From assembly GCF_002109495.1 (NCBI RefSeq), contig NZ_LVJN01000018.1:62001-126000 (forward strand): 64,000 nt of DNA, given 5' to 3'. Positions 10,465 through 19,612 of the stretch are shown here, one piece after another. The translations under genes were made by a program, and so were the position numbers. Numbering within the stretch: the stretch's first letter is position 1; each line of letters begins with the position of its first letter. A model generated the notes under the pieces. It was not told the origin of the DNA. It made no database searches and worked only from the letters and a program-made list of their open reading frames with translations. The DNA comes from Magnetofaba australis IT-1. Its GTDB lineage: Bacteria; Pseudomonadota; Magnetococcia; Magnetococcales; Magnetococcaceae.

Positions 10465-11136
10465 ATGGTTTATGCGCACGCTTGGTTGGACGCCCCGCAG
10501 CAACCCGCGCCGCCCGCGCCGGGCAAGGCGGTCTGTATTGGCCGCAACTACGCCGCGCACATTGAAGAGCTGGGCAATGAGCGGCCCAGCGAACCAGTGC
10601 TGTTTATGAAACCCCGCGAGAGCTTTGTGACCATGCGCGACCCCATCGCGCTGCCCCAAGGAGTGGGCGAGTGTCAGCATGAGATCGAACTGGCGCTATT
10701 GATCGGCGCGCCGCTCGCCAAAGCGACGCCAGAACAGGCGCGGGCGGCGGTGATCGGCTATGGCTTGGCGCTAGACCTGACCCTGCGCGAGGTGCAGTCC
10801 AAATTAAAAGACAAGGGGCTGCCGTGGGAGCGCGCCAAAGCGTTTGACGGCGCCTGTCCGCTGGCGCCGTTCATCCCGGCGGATCGGGTGGCGGCGCCGG
10901 AGGCGCTGAAATTCTCCCTGCAGATCAATGGTCAAACCCGGCAGGAGGGGGACCAGGCTCTGATGCTTTGGGGGCTCTGGGAGGCGCTGAGCGCGGCCTC
11001 GCAGGTGTTCACCCTCAATCCAGGCGATGTGTTCCTGACCGGCTCGCCCGCCGGTGTGGGGCCACTGAACCCTGGTGACCAGTTGACGCTGAGTCTGGGC
11101 GACATCGCCCGTTTTGAGACCCGTGTGACGGATTGA
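10465..11136 (+). CDS. Fumarylacetoacetate hydrolase family protein (YcgM/FAHD1-like)
   Basis: Metal-dependent C-C bond hydrolase or decarboxylase of the FAH family, 223 residues, close in length to E. coli YcgM. Family signatures are clear: GKAVCIGRNYAAHIEELGN, the metal-binding E-x-E in CQHEIELALLIG, and DVFLTGSPAGVGPL near the C-terminus. Related enzymes act on acylpyruvates or oxaloacetate; the substrate here cannot be set from sequence. It is divergent from the TPR gene with 95 bases between them. Confidence 0.9.
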   Translation: MVYAHAWLDAPQQPAPPAPGKAVCIGRNYAAHIEELGNERPSEPVLFMKPRESFVTMRDPIALPQGVGECQHEIELALLIGAPLAKATPEQARAAVIGYGLALDLTLREVQSKLKDKGLPWERAKAFDGACPLAPFIPADRVAAPEALKFSLQINGQTRQEGDQALMLWGLWEALSAASQVFTLNPGDVFLTGSPAGVGPLNPGDQLTLSLGDIARFETRVTD

Positions 11137-11262
11137 GCTTGGCGTATGGCGGAGGCGGCGTGCAGGGAAAATTCGCTTGTGCGTTCAGGGTTATGCTAAT
11201 CTTAGAGTCAGTGGTTCAAATGGCGCGCGGTGCGCGCGTCACTTCTGTAGGAGCGTTGTATT

Positions 11263-11499
11263 ATGGCGATTTCCAGCGTTTCCACTCTCTCCTCGACCAC
11301 CTCTGCGCGCCAGGTTCAGCGCCAGCAGCCCAGCAATCAGCAGGCGCCGGCGCAAAACGGCTCCAGCTTGCAGAAGGCGCAGGCGGTGGGCGTTTCCCAC
11401 GCCAGCAGCGCCCAGGCCGCGCAATCCACGCAGTCCGCCCAGGCCCCACAACAGCCCACCAGTTCCGAGGCGGTCAAGCGCCTGGATATCTACGCCTGA
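11263..11499 (+). CDS. Small Gln/Ala/Ser-rich protein of unknown function
   Basis: A 78-residue product dominated by Gln, Ala and Ser, with no predicted membrane segment or known motif. It is kept because a good ribosome-binding site (AGGAG at 11249-11253) sits nine bases before the ATG. The sequence looks intrinsically disordered until a short charged end (SSEAVKRLDIYA). I do not recognise the family. It stands alone between the FAH-family gene and the next small membrane protein. Confidence 0.6.
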   Translation: MAISSVSTLSSTTSARQVQRQQPSNQQAPAQNGSSLQKAQAVGVSHASSAQAAQSTQSAQAPQQPTSSEAVKRLDIYA

Positions 11500-11642
11500 G
11501 CGCCGAGCGCGACGCGGGGCGAAAGTCGGCGCGATAATCACGCGACAAAACCTTGCGGGCTGGTGTGTGAGCATGTAAGCCTGATACTGGCTCACCATGT
11601 CTGCCGGGCGTTCGCGCGCACGGTCATGGCGCGCCGATTCCC

Positions 11643-12305
11643 GTGATTCGACTCGACACCGCGGACGTGGCCATGTCTCTGGACAATCTCCAAAAAGGGC
11701 TCAAAGGCGGACTCAAAGCCGCCAAGCCTTACCAGAAGAAGCGTCAGGGCTCCTCGCTCTCCAATCAGCGCGTGGCCCCGCGCGCGGAGTCGAAGGTGCG
11801 TCGCATCGCCCGCGATCACGCCTCGGCCACTGCGCGCAAGACAGGTCCAGCCTCCGCCAATCGCTTGGTGGACCCCAGTTGGCAAGGCGGCGGCGATGCC
11901 CCGTCATGGATCATGGCGGCGCTCTCCGGTGGGGCCATGGTGGTGGTGGGAACCTATTTGGCGGCGAGAAATGGTCTGCATGCGGCCTGGAGCGTACTTT
12001 TTGCTCAGTCTCAGCCAGCAGAAGCCGATTATGAAGAGGTGGAGTGGAGTGACGACGAGCTGGCCGCTTGGGATGATGGAGACGATTACGATCCCGTGCT
12101 GCCGGATGGATTGGGCGATGAGCCCGATGATGAAGAAATTGAGTTGGATAGCGAAGCGTTGGCATTGCAAGAAAGCATTGAAAATGCCAAAATTGTCTCT
12201 TTGGGGGAGGAGGAACAGGACTTGCCCGAAGAGGAGTTGGTGGACCAGGCGGCCGCGCTGCAACGCCTGGCTGAAGAGGGCGTTATCAATAAAAAGAATG
12301 AGTAA
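11643..12305 (+). CDS. Unknown protein: basic N-terminus, one membrane span, acidic tail
   Basis: A 220-residue protein with a strongly polarised layout. Residues 15-75 are rich in Lys/Arg, residues about 90-108 form a possible single membrane span (SWIMAALSGGAMVVVGTYLA), and the last 95 residues are highly acidic (repeated Glu and Asp). The GTG at 11643 gives the longest form; the ATG at 11673 (MSLDNLQKG) is an equally reasonable start. I do not recognise the family. A hairpin terminator follows, and the kinase-FGE gene starts 160 bases later. Confidence 0.6.
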   Translation: MIRLDTADVAMSLDNLQKGLKGGLKAAKPYQKKRQGSSLSNQRVAPRAESKVRRIARDHASATARKTGPASANRLVDPSWQGGGDAPSWIMAALSGGAMVVVGTYLAARNGLHAAWSVLFAQSQPAEADYEEVEWSDDELAAWDDGDDYDPVLPDGLGDEPDDEEIELDSEALALQESIENAKIVSLGEEEQDLPEEELVDQAAALQRLAEEGVINKKNE

Positions 12306-12348
12306 GGTGGCTTGCCCGTTAGGGCGATAGGCCGTGGAGAGGGCTGAG

Positions 12349-12394
12349 GTCCGCTCCTGAATCAGGCAAATTGATTCAAACGGCGGACGTTTTG
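12349..12394 (+). terminator. Probable terminator or regulatory hairpin before kinase gene
   Basis: Nested inverted repeats gtccgc/gcggac (12349-12354 and 12383-12388) and gaatca/tgattc (12359-12364 and 12372-12377), followed by gttttgt. It lies after the gene for the basic/acidic membrane protein and in the leader of the kinase gene. Confidence 0.5.
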
Positions 12395-12465
12395 TCGCCA
12401 ACGCCATAATGGGAATCAGTCGCTAAGTTTGGCGAATTGCGACGAAGAGCATCTGTTGAAGGTAT

Positions 12466-14451
12466 ATGAGTTCAAAAAAGTTCAGTGACGCGCTCCCCGC
12501 CGGGGCGAGGCTGCTGTGGTACGAGATCATCAAGGTGTTGGGCAAGGGGGGCTTCGGCATCACCTACTTGGCCCGTGACACCAATCTCGACCAGCCGGTG
12601 GCCATTAAGGAGTACTTGCCTACCGGCTACGCTTCGCGCGCCGCTGATGGGTCGGGTGCCGTGCGCGCCAACTCGCCCGAAGATGACAAGACCTTCAAGT
12701 GGGGCTTGGAGCGCTTCATCATTGAAGCGCGCACTCTGGCGCAGTTCCGCCACGATAATATCGTGCGTGTGATGAGCTTTTTTGAGAGCGCCAACACCGC
12801 CTATATGGTGATGGAGTTCGCCGAGGGCGAGGGGCTGGATAGCTACCTCAAACGGCGCAAGATTCTGCCGGAAGTGGAGCTGAAAAAGCTCCTGCCGCCG
12901 CTGCTTTCGGGCATCGAAACCCTGCACAAAAAGAACATCATTCACCGCGATATCAAGCCGCCCAACATCCTCATTCGCAAGGAGGATAACAGCCCGGTCA
13001 TCCTCGACTTCGGCTCCGCGCGGCAATCCCTGCCCAACTCCGGCGAGCAGATGACCAGCTTGCTCTCCCTGGGCTACTCGCCGTTTGAACAGTACGAGAG
13101 CAGCGGCAACCGCCAGGGCCCGTGGTCGGATATCTACGCCATGGCCGGGGTGCTGTATCACTGTGTGACCGGTCGCAAGCCGGTGGATGCGGCCTTGCGC
13201 ATCTCCGCCAAACTGCGCAGTGAAGCCGACCCCATGCCCTCCGCTGAAGAGGCGGCCAAAGGGCGCTTCTCGCCGGGCTTCCTCAAAGCCATTGATCGCG
13301 GCCTTGAGGTGATGGAGACCGATCGTCCGCAGAGCATCGCCGCATGGCGCCCGTTGATCATGGGGCCGGATAGCGGCGTGGCCGAGCCGACCACGCGTCG
13401 TCCGGTGCGCAGTGCGGAGACGTCGAGCGACAGCGCGCCTTCGGACACCCAGCCGCGCACCAGCCGCAAACCGGCGCCGCCGAAGAAGAAAAAGAGCTCC
13501 TGGCGCAGCTTTATCTCCTCTATCAATGAATTTGGCGCGCAGGATGAGGAGAAGCCCGCCGCCAAGGCCCCGGAACCGGCGGCCGCGCCAGCGCCAGAAC
13601 CTGCGCCTGCTCCCGAGCCGGAACCGGCGCCAGAGCCTGAGGCAAAGCCCGCCGCCGCTGCGCCCGCCGCAGCGACGCCAGCACCGGAGCCTGTGAAAGA
13701 GGCCAAGGATCGTCAGCGTGGCGACGTATGGATCGAACCGGCCACCCGCATGGAGTTCCTATGGATGCCCGGCGGACGCTTCTGGATGGGCAGCCCGCGC
13801 GGCGTGCCCGGTCGGCGCGCCGACGAGGGGCCGGTGCACCAGGTGGAGATCGCCGGGTTGTGGGTGGCCAAGTACCCGGTCACCTGGCAGCGCTGGTATG
13901 CGGTGATGGGCAACACCACCAGTCAGTTCTCCCAGACCAAGGCCGAGTGTCCGGTGGAGAAGGTCTCGTGGGAGGATACCCAGCAGTTTATCCGCAACTT
14001 GATCCGCATGGCGGGGCAGAACTACCGTTTCCGTCTGCCTACTGAGGCGGAGTGGGAGTATGTGGCGCGGGCGGGGACGCAGACGGTGTTTCCGTTTGGC
14101 GACAACCCCACCATGGCGCCGGAGCATGCGTGGTTTGCGCAGAACTCCAACGGTCACACCCATCCGGTGGGCGGCAAGCCGCCCAATCCCTGGGGCCTGC
14201 ACGATCTGGTGGGCAACGTGTGGGAGTGGGTGGAGGACTGGTACAACGAGAGCTACTACGAGAAGTGCGCCAAAGGGGTCCGCAATCCGCGCGGCGCTGC
14301 TTACGGCGAGATTCGACTCTGCCGTGGCGGTAGCTGGCGCAGCCATGTGAACGCCTGCCGCGTGGCGCACCGCAATCGCGTGGCGGCGCAGGCGCAGAGC
14401 GACGCGCTGGGCTTCCGCCTGGTGCGCGAAGACGACGGCCTGGGCGGCTGA
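12466..14451 (+). CDS. Ser/Thr protein kinase fused to FGE-sulfatase (SUMF1-like) domain
   Basis: A 661-residue fusion. Residues about 15-290 are a eukaryotic-type (Hanks) kinase with glycine loop GKGGFGITY, Lys48 in VAIKEYL, catalytic Asp162 in HRDIKPPN and Asp181 in LDFGSAR, so it looks active. A Pro/Ala/Glu-rich linker (about 330-410) follows. From about residue 418 the protein has a formylglycine-generating-enzyme-like domain: FLWMPGGRFWMGS, FRLPTEAEWEYVARAG, GLHDLVGNVWEWVEDWY and LCRGGSWRSH…GFRLV. No membrane span or signal peptide is seen. Such FGE-like domains are often ligand-binding C-type-lectin-like folds, not enzymes. A GAAGG sequence precedes the ATG. No sulfatase gene is near. 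Confidence 0.9.
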   Translation: MSSKKFSDALPAGARLLWYEIIKVLGKGGFGITYLARDTNLDQPVAIKEYLPTGYASRAADGSGAVRANSPEDDKTFKWGLERFIIEARTLAQFRHDNIVRVMSFFESANTAYMVMEFAEGEGLDSYLKRRKILPEVELKKLLPPLLSGIETLHKKNIIHRDIKPPNILIRKEDNSPVILDFGSARQSLPNSGEQMTSLLSLGYSPFEQYESSGNRQGPWSDIYAMAGVLYHCVTGRKPVDAALRISAKLRSEADPMPSAEEAAKGRFSPGFLKAIDRGLEVMETDRPQSIAAWRPLIMGPDSGVAEPTTRRPVRSAETSSDSAPSDTQPRTSRKPAPPKKKKSSWRSFISSINEFGAQDEEKPAAKAPEPAAAPAPEPAPAPEPEPAPEPEAKPAAAAPAAATPAPEPVKEAKDRQRGDVWIEPATRMEFLWMPGGRFWMGSPRGVPGRRADEGPVHQVEIAGLWVAKYPVTWQRWYAVMGNTTSQFSQTKAECPVEKVSWEDTQQFIRNLIRMAGQNYRFRLPTEAEWEYVARAGTQTVFPFGDNPTMAPEHAWFAQNSNGHTHPVGGKPPNPWGLHDLVGNVWEWVEDWYNESYYEKCAKGVRNPRGAAYGEIRLCRGGSWRSHVNACRVAHRNRVAAQAQSDALGFRLVREDDGLGG

Positions 14452-14550
14452 ACGTCTGACGCCTCACGCGCGGCTCCAAGCGTGAACCTTCCTGTCTGAT
14501 TTTCTCTGATTTTCAATCTTTTCAGTTTGTTCTCGCCATGCAGATCAAAC

Positions 14551-14746
14551 TTGCACGGAACGTAAAAATGTTTGCGTGACGTAGGCCCGGCTTGCGCTGA
14601 CTATTGGCCGCCGACTGGTCGGCGGCGGGGTCTGGGGGCCGCGCCCCCAGCGGGGTTTGGGGCGGAGCCCCAAGGTGTGGTTGTTGATCTTGGGAGCTCG
14701 AGGGCGCAGCCCTCGATATCTTTCATCGCCAAAATCGGCAAGGTCC
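14551..14746 (+). repeat. Dispersed modular hairpin repeat, copy R2 (type B)
   Basis: Second copy. It starts at ttgcacgga, includes tgtttgcgtgac and gcgctgactattggccg, then stems gccgcc…ggcggc, ctgggggc/gcccccag, ttggggc/gccccaa and cgagggc/gccctcg, and ends gatatctttcatcgcc. It fills the gap between the convergent kinase and ABC exporter genes, where no gene is visible. Confidence 0.85.
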
Positions 14747-14764
14747 AACCGTGTATTTCAGCGT

Positions 14765-16576
14765 TTAATTTGCATCAACAGCTTGCCCCAGCAAAGACTG
14801 GAACTGCAAGCGGCAGAGCTGGGCGTAGAGCCCATCCTGAGCCATGAGTTCGGCGTGGGCGCCTTGCTCGACGATGCGCCCGCGCGATAGCGCCGCCACG
14901 GAGTCGGCGTCAAGAATGGTGGAGAGGCGGTGGGCGATAATGATGGCGGTGCGCTCTTTGAGCAGCTCCTCCACCGCATGCTGGATGAGCCGCTCGCTGA
15001 TGGCGTCCACCGAGCTGGTGGCTTCGTCGAGGATGAGAATGCGCGGGTCGAACGCCAACACGCGGGTGATGCCCAACAGTTGGCGCTGACCGGAGGAGAG
15101 GTTGCCGCCGCGCTCGTCCAGATGGGTGTCGTAGCCATCGGGGAGTTGGCTGATGAACGCATGGGCGCCGGTGCGTTTGGCGCTGTCGATGATGCGTTCG
15201 CGGGAGATGGCTGGGTCGCGCAAACCGATGTTGTCGGCCAGAGCGCCGGAGAAGAGAAAGGTCTCCTGCTGCACCACGCCGATCTGCCGCCGCAGCGCCT
15301 CCAAGGGGTAGTCGCGCACGTCCACATCGTCGATGAGCACTCGCCCCTGTTGCGGGTCGTAGATGCGGTTGATCAGCTTGATCAGACTGCTCTTGCCTGC
15401 GCCGGTGGGGCCGACGATGGCCAGGGAGCTTCCGGCGGGGATCTCCAGGTCGATGCCCTGCAGAATCGGGACTTTGGGATCATAGCCGAAGTGGATACCC
15501 TCCAACCGCACGTGGCCGCGCATGCTCTGCGGAACGCTGGCTGGAGTGGCGGGCGATTCAATGGCGGGCTTGGCGTCGAGCAGGTCGAAAATGCGCTCCA
15601 GCGCGGTCATGGCGGCCTGCATGGTGGTGAATTTGGAGGCCAGGTCGCGAATGGGAAAGAAGATGCGCCGCACGTAGTCGATAAACGCCACCACCACGCC
15701 GATGGTGACGGCGTCGTCCACGGTCAGGTAGGCGGCGTAGAGGAAGATGGCGGCGATGGTGATGGTGGAGATGGTCTCCACAAAACTGAACTGGAACGCC
15801 TCCCAGAAATTGCTCACCAGCGCGGCCTCCTTATAGCCCTGGTTGAGCTTGTCGAAGTCCTTGCGGTTGTGGGGCTGGCGCTGGAACAGACGCACCACGT
15901 CGCCGCCCTCGATCTCCTCAGTGAATTGCCCGGCCATCTGCGCCTGCAGCAGACGTCCACGGCGCTGGTGTTTGCGGAGATTGCGCGCAGCGACGATGGT
16001 GCCGACGATCAACACCGGCGTGGCGATGAACAGGGCGATAGTGAGCTGCGGCGAGAGCATCAGCATGGCGATGCCAATGGCCGCCAGCAGCGCCAGATCG
16101 CCGATGAGGTGGATCACCCCGGCGCTGACCATCTGGCTCACCGCTTCGGTGTCGTTGGTGATGCGGTTGGTGAGCCGACCGCTGGCGCTCTTGTTGTAGA
16201 ATCCGGCGTCCATCTGCGTGAGGTGGTCGAACAGCGCGCGGCGCAGATCGCGCACCACCCGTTGTCCCAGCAGCGCGTTGACCACCGAGATCAGATAGCC
16301 CGCCCCCGCCTGCAGCAGGATCAATCCCGCCAGCCCCGCCAGCAGCATGCTGAAGCCCTGCATCTGGCCCGCCGCCAAGTGGTCGTCCACGGCGATCTTG
16401 ATCAGCAGCGGCTGCGCCACCTGGAACAGCGCGCCGAACGGCAGCAGCAGCAGCGCCAGGGCGATCCAGCGTTTGTGCGGCATGGCGTAGGCCAGGAATC
16501 GACCCATCAGACGCAGATCCAGCACCGCGCCATAGCGGGTCTCGTCGGTGACGCCAGCAACGGGTTTGGGACTCAT
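14765..16576 (-). CDS. ABC exporter half-transporter, subunit B
   Basis: A fused membrane and ATPase subunit of 603 residues of the MsbA/MdlB/LmrD class. Six membrane spans precede a nucleotide-binding domain with Walker A GPTGAGKSS, signature LSSGQRQLLG, Walker B ILILDEAT and the H-loop in IIAHRLS. The catalytic glutamate after Walker B is present. The start overlaps the stop of the upstream partner gene by four bases (ATGA), so the two form a heterodimer like MdlAB or TmrAB. Likely cargo is lipids or drugs; it cannot be told from sequence. Confidence 0.92.
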   Translation of the reverse strand: MSPKPVAGVTDETRYGAVLDLRLMGRFLAYAMPHKRWIALALLLLPFGALFQVAQPLLIKIAVDDHLAAGQMQGFSMLLAGLAGLILLQAGAGYLISVVNALLGQRVVRDLRRALFDHLTQMDAGFYNKSASGRLTNRITNDTEAVSQMVSAGVIHLIGDLALLAAIGIAMLMLSPQLTIALFIATPVLIVGTIVAARNLRKHQRRGRLLQAQMAGQFTEEIEGGDVVRLFQRQPHNRKDFDKLNQGYKEAALVSNFWEAFQFSFVETISTITIAAIFLYAAYLTVDDAVTIGVVVAFIDYVRRIFFPIRDLASKFTTMQAAMTALERIFDLLDAKPAIESPATPASVPQSMRGHVRLEGIHFGYDPKVPILQGIDLEIPAGSSLAIVGPTGAGKSSLIKLINRIYDPQQGRVLIDDVDVRDYPLEALRRQIGVVQQETFLFSGALADNIGLRDPAISRERIIDSAKRTGAHAFISQLPDGYDTHLDERGGNLSSGQRQLLGITRVLAFDPRILILDEATSSVDAISERLIQHAVEELLKERTAIIIAHRLSTILDADSVAALSRGRIVEQGAHAELMAQDGLYAQLCRLQFQSLLGQAVDAN

Positions 16577-18393
16577 CGCAACGCCTCCAACGCTTCCACC
16601 CGCTCCAGTTGCAGGTGCAGATCGCGATACAGCGCGCTGCGCGCCATCAGTTCGCTATGGGGGCCGGAGTCCACGATGCGGCCATGCTCCATCAGGTGAA
16701 TCACGTCGGCGCGGTGCAGCGCCGCCACCCGCTGACACACCATGACGATGGTGCGCTGCCCCGCCTGTTCTTGCAGTTTGTTGAGGATCAACTCCTCGGT
16801 GTGGGCGTCGACGCTGGAGAAGACGTCATCCAGCAGCAGAATCGGCGCGTCCATGACCAGCGCCCGCGCCAGCGCCGCGCGCTGCCGCTGTCCGCCGGAG
16901 AGGGTGATGCCGCGCTCGCCCACCAGGGATTCGATGCCATCGGGGAATTGGCGGATTTCGTCGTCAAAGGCAGCCTCTTCAGCCACCCGCCACGCCAGCT
17001 CCTCACGCGCCCCGGGGGCGCCATAGAGCAGATTCTCGCGCACGCTTTTGGAGAACAGGAAGCTCTCCTGCGGGGTCATGGTGAGCAGTTTGCGCAGCCG
17101 CGCTTCGGGGATATCGAGCAGCGGGGAGCCGTCTATGGCGATGGCGTCGCGCGCGCTGGGCAGCAGCCGCGCCATGCATTTGAGTAGGGTGGATTTGCCC
17201 GAACCCACGCGCCCGGCCAAGCCCACAAAAGCCCCGGCGGGGATCTCCAAATTGATCTCGCGCAGAGCGTGGGGCGGATCGATGGGGGCGGCGTCACTCT
17301 GCGCGTCGGCGTCCTTGTTCGGCGCGCTGGGGTAGGCGAAATTCAGCGCCCGTACTGAAATCGCCGCTTGCTTGGGCAAGGGGGCGTCCTTATGCGACTG
17401 CGCGCTCTGGGGCGGCAGAATGGTGGGGTGGCTGTTCAGCACCAGACTGATGCGGTCGATGGCGGCCAAGCCCCGCTGCATCACGGTGAGAATCCAACCC
17501 AACCCCACCGTGGGCTGAATCAACAGCACCAGATAGCCGGTGAAGGCGACGAAATCACCGATGGTCAGGGTGCCCGCCGCCACTCGGTGGCCGCCGTAGG
17601 CGAGGATGATCCAGCCGCCCACGCCGCCGGAGAACATCACCATGGGCTGGAACAGCCCCTGCAAGCGCGCATGTTCCAGATGGCTCTGATAGAGAATTTC
17701 CGACTGCTCGGCGAATTGATTGCGCCAACTGGCCTCCTGGGCGTGGGCGCGCACCACCGCCGCTCCGGCCACGCTCTCCTGCACGAATGCCGAAAGATCG
17801 CCGAAGCGGTCGGCCACCGCGCGGCTTAGGCGATAAAGCTTCTGTGTCAGTTTGCGCGCCGAGAACAGCACCAGTGGAAACGGCGCCAGCGCCATCAGCG
17901 TCATCATGGGGTCCAGCGCGAGCATCAGCGGCAGGGTCACCGTATAAGCCATGGCGGCGTTGGAGACCTGCAGAAAGCCCGGGCCCATGAACATGCGCAG
18001 GGCGGTGATGTCATTGGTGCCGCGGGAGACCAGATCGCCCACCCGCTCCTTGGCGAAGAAGGGGGCGTCCAACTCTTGCAGTTTGGCGTGGTAGTCGTCG
18101 CGCACGGCGTATTCGACTTCGCGGCCAACGCCGAAGATGCGCAGCCGCGCGGCGATGCGCAGTCCGGCATGCAGCAGCGCCAGTCCCGCCATGCCGGCGG
18201 CATAGGGCAGCATGATCTGACCATCGGCGCCGGCTTCGAACGCCTCGGTGGCCAGTTTGAGCAGATAGGGCACTCCCGCCGCGGTGATGCTGGTGGCGGC
18301 CAGGAGCAGGAATCCGAACGCAAACGACCAGCGATGCTGCCGGTAATAGGGCAGCAAATGGCGAATACGATGGAGAAACGGTTGTGCGGCCAT
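16573..18393 (-). CDS. ABC exporter half-transporter, subunit A
   Basis: Partner subunit of 606 residues, with six spans then an ATPase domain: Walker A GRVGSGKST, signature TLSGGQRQRAA, Walker B ILLLDDVFSSVD. An Asp (LLLDD) stands where the catalytic Glu is normal, as seen in the degenerate site of heterodimeric exporters. Subunit B keeps Glu, so one ATP site is probably consensus and one degenerate. The ATG at 18393 (MAAQPFLHRIRH) is preferred to the TTG at 18504 because homologues start there. It diverges from the mltB-like gene. Confidence 0.9.
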   Translation of the reverse strand: MAAQPFLHRIRHLLPYYRQHRWSFAFGFLLLAATSITAAGVPYLLKLATEAFEAGADGQIMLPYAAGMAGLALLHAGLRIAARLRIFGVGREVEYAVRDDYHAKLQELDAPFFAKERVGDLVSRGTNDITALRMFMGPGFLQVSNAAMAYTVTLPLMLALDPMMTLMALAPFPLVLFSARKLTQKLYRLSRAVADRFGDLSAFVQESVAGAAVVRAHAQEASWRNQFAEQSEILYQSHLEHARLQGLFQPMVMFSGGVGGWIILAYGGHRVAAGTLTIGDFVAFTGYLVLLIQPTVGLGWILTVMQRGLAAIDRISLVLNSHPTILPPQSAQSHKDAPLPKQAAISVRALNFAYPSAPNKDADAQSDAAPIDPPHALREINLEIPAGAFVGLAGRVGSGKSTLLKCMARLLPSARDAIAIDGSPLLDIPEARLRKLLTMTPQESFLFSKSVRENLLYGAPGAREELAWRVAEEAAFDDEIRQFPDGIESLVGERGITLSGGQRQRAALARALVMDAPILLLDDVFSSVDAHTEELILNKLQEQAGQRTIVMVCQRVAALHRADVIHLMEHGRIVDSGPHSELMARSALYRDLHLQLERVEALEALR

Positions 18394-18521
18394 GGCGGAT
18401 ACGGCATGGTGTGGGGTGAGTCTGAAGAGCGCGGCGGATGGATCTGGCCGCCCTCGGAAACCCCCATGGTTGGCCCGAAAGGGCGTGACGTCAAGGCGTT
18501 GCAACGGAACAGGGATCGTTC

Positions 18522-19514
18522 ATGTCGACACCACAGCGCGGTTGGCGCGGCGGAATCTGCGCAATTTTACTCGGACTGTTCAGCGTCATTTTGGTTCCTC
18601 AGGCGCGCGCCGACGTGGTCGACGACAACCCGTGGCTCAAACCGTGGATCGGCAAACACGGCATCACCCGCGCGTGGTTGAATCAGACCCTCAGCGGACT
18701 CAAACCCTACCCCAAAGCCGCCCGTCTGATGGACCGGCAGGCCGAAGCCAAGCCCTACTGGGAATACCGCAATCTCTTTATCAACGACGCCGTGGTCCGC
18801 AAAGGCCGCGCGCGCTTGCGCGAGCATCGCGCGCTGCTGAATAAAATTCAGGGCAAGTATGGCGTCCCGGCGGAAGTGGTGGTGGCGCTGTGGGGCATCG
18901 AAAGCCGTTTTGGCGGCAATACCGGTCGCCATCCGGTGCTACGCGTGCTGTTCTCCCTGTCGCAAACCTACGAACGTCGCCAGACATTCTTTCGCAAACA
19001 ACTCCATGAGTTCCTCATCCTGTGCCATGAAGAGGGGTGGAATCCCCGTGAGCCCATGGGCTCCTACGCCGGGGCCATGTCCCAGGCGCAGATGATTCCC
19101 GGCACCCTGCGGCGCTACGCGGTGGACTTCGACGGCGACGGTCATCGGGATGTGTTCCACTCCACCCCCGACGTGCTGGCCAGTATCGCCAATTACTTGA
19201 GCAGCCATGGCTGGAAGCGCGGCGGACTCTATACGTTGCCGCTGAAAGCCGACCGCAAGCTGGACGCTCTGGTGGTGAGCGCGCCGAAGAAACTGACTGC
19301 CTGGAGCCACTGGCGCGGGCGCGGGGCGCAACTGGCCGAAGCGGGGGTGTCTCTGCCCGATTCGACGCCCAGCGCATTGATCAAACTGGCGGAGCGCGGC
19401 GCGCCCCGTTATCATGTCGTCTTTAACAATTTCACCACGGTGATGGCGTGGAACCGATCGCGCCGTTTCGCCATGGTCGCGCATGAGCTGGCCAGCCGCA
19501 TCGGCGCCCAGTAG
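18522..19514 (+). CDS. Lytic murein transglycosylase, MltB type
   Basis: Periplasmic enzyme that cuts peptidoglycan glycan strands with formation of 1,6-anhydro ends. The 330-residue protein has a signal peptide (about 1-30, ending VPQARA) and the MltB/SLT fold with catalytic Glu127 in ALWGIESRFGG, followed by GSYAGAMSQAQMIPGT. The C-terminal half keeps the MltB pattern VLASIANYLSSHGWKRGG. No lipobox is visible, so it may be soluble. It is followed by rlpA and dacA on the same strand, a common cell-wall grouping. Confidence 0.9.
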   Translation: MSTPQRGWRGGICAILLGLFSVILVPQARADVVDDNPWLKPWIGKHGITRAWLNQTLSGLKPYPKAARLMDRQAEAKPYWEYRNLFINDAVVRKGRARLREHRALLNKIQGKYGVPAEVVVALWGIESRFGGNTGRHPVLRVLFSLSQTYERRQTFFRKQLHEFLILCHEEGWNPREPMGSYAGAMSQAQMIPGTLRRYAVDFDGDGHRDVFHSTPDVLASIANYLSSHGWKRGGLYTLPLKADRKLDALVVSAPKKLTAWSHWRGRGAQLAEAGVSLPDSTPSALIKLAERGAPRYHVVFNNFTTVMAWNRSRRFAMVAHELASRIGAQ

Positions 19515-19612
19515 GCGCAATCAGGTCAAGAGTCGCCATATAACAATAACCGGCGGCCAAAACAGCAGAGCGCATAACGCTCTGCAATTTGCCAGGGAAA
19601 AGGGAGCGACGC

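Noticed and set aside
14340-14451. FGE-like C-terminus of the kinase as the variable region of a diversity-generating retroelement
   Set aside because: Such elements need a nearby reverse transcriptase and a template repeat; neither is in the window, and the codons show no excess of template-like AAC/AAT.
16548-18393. Long plus-strand frames opposite the ABC exporter genes
   Set aside because: Shadows of the two exporter genes, which have full domain signatures.
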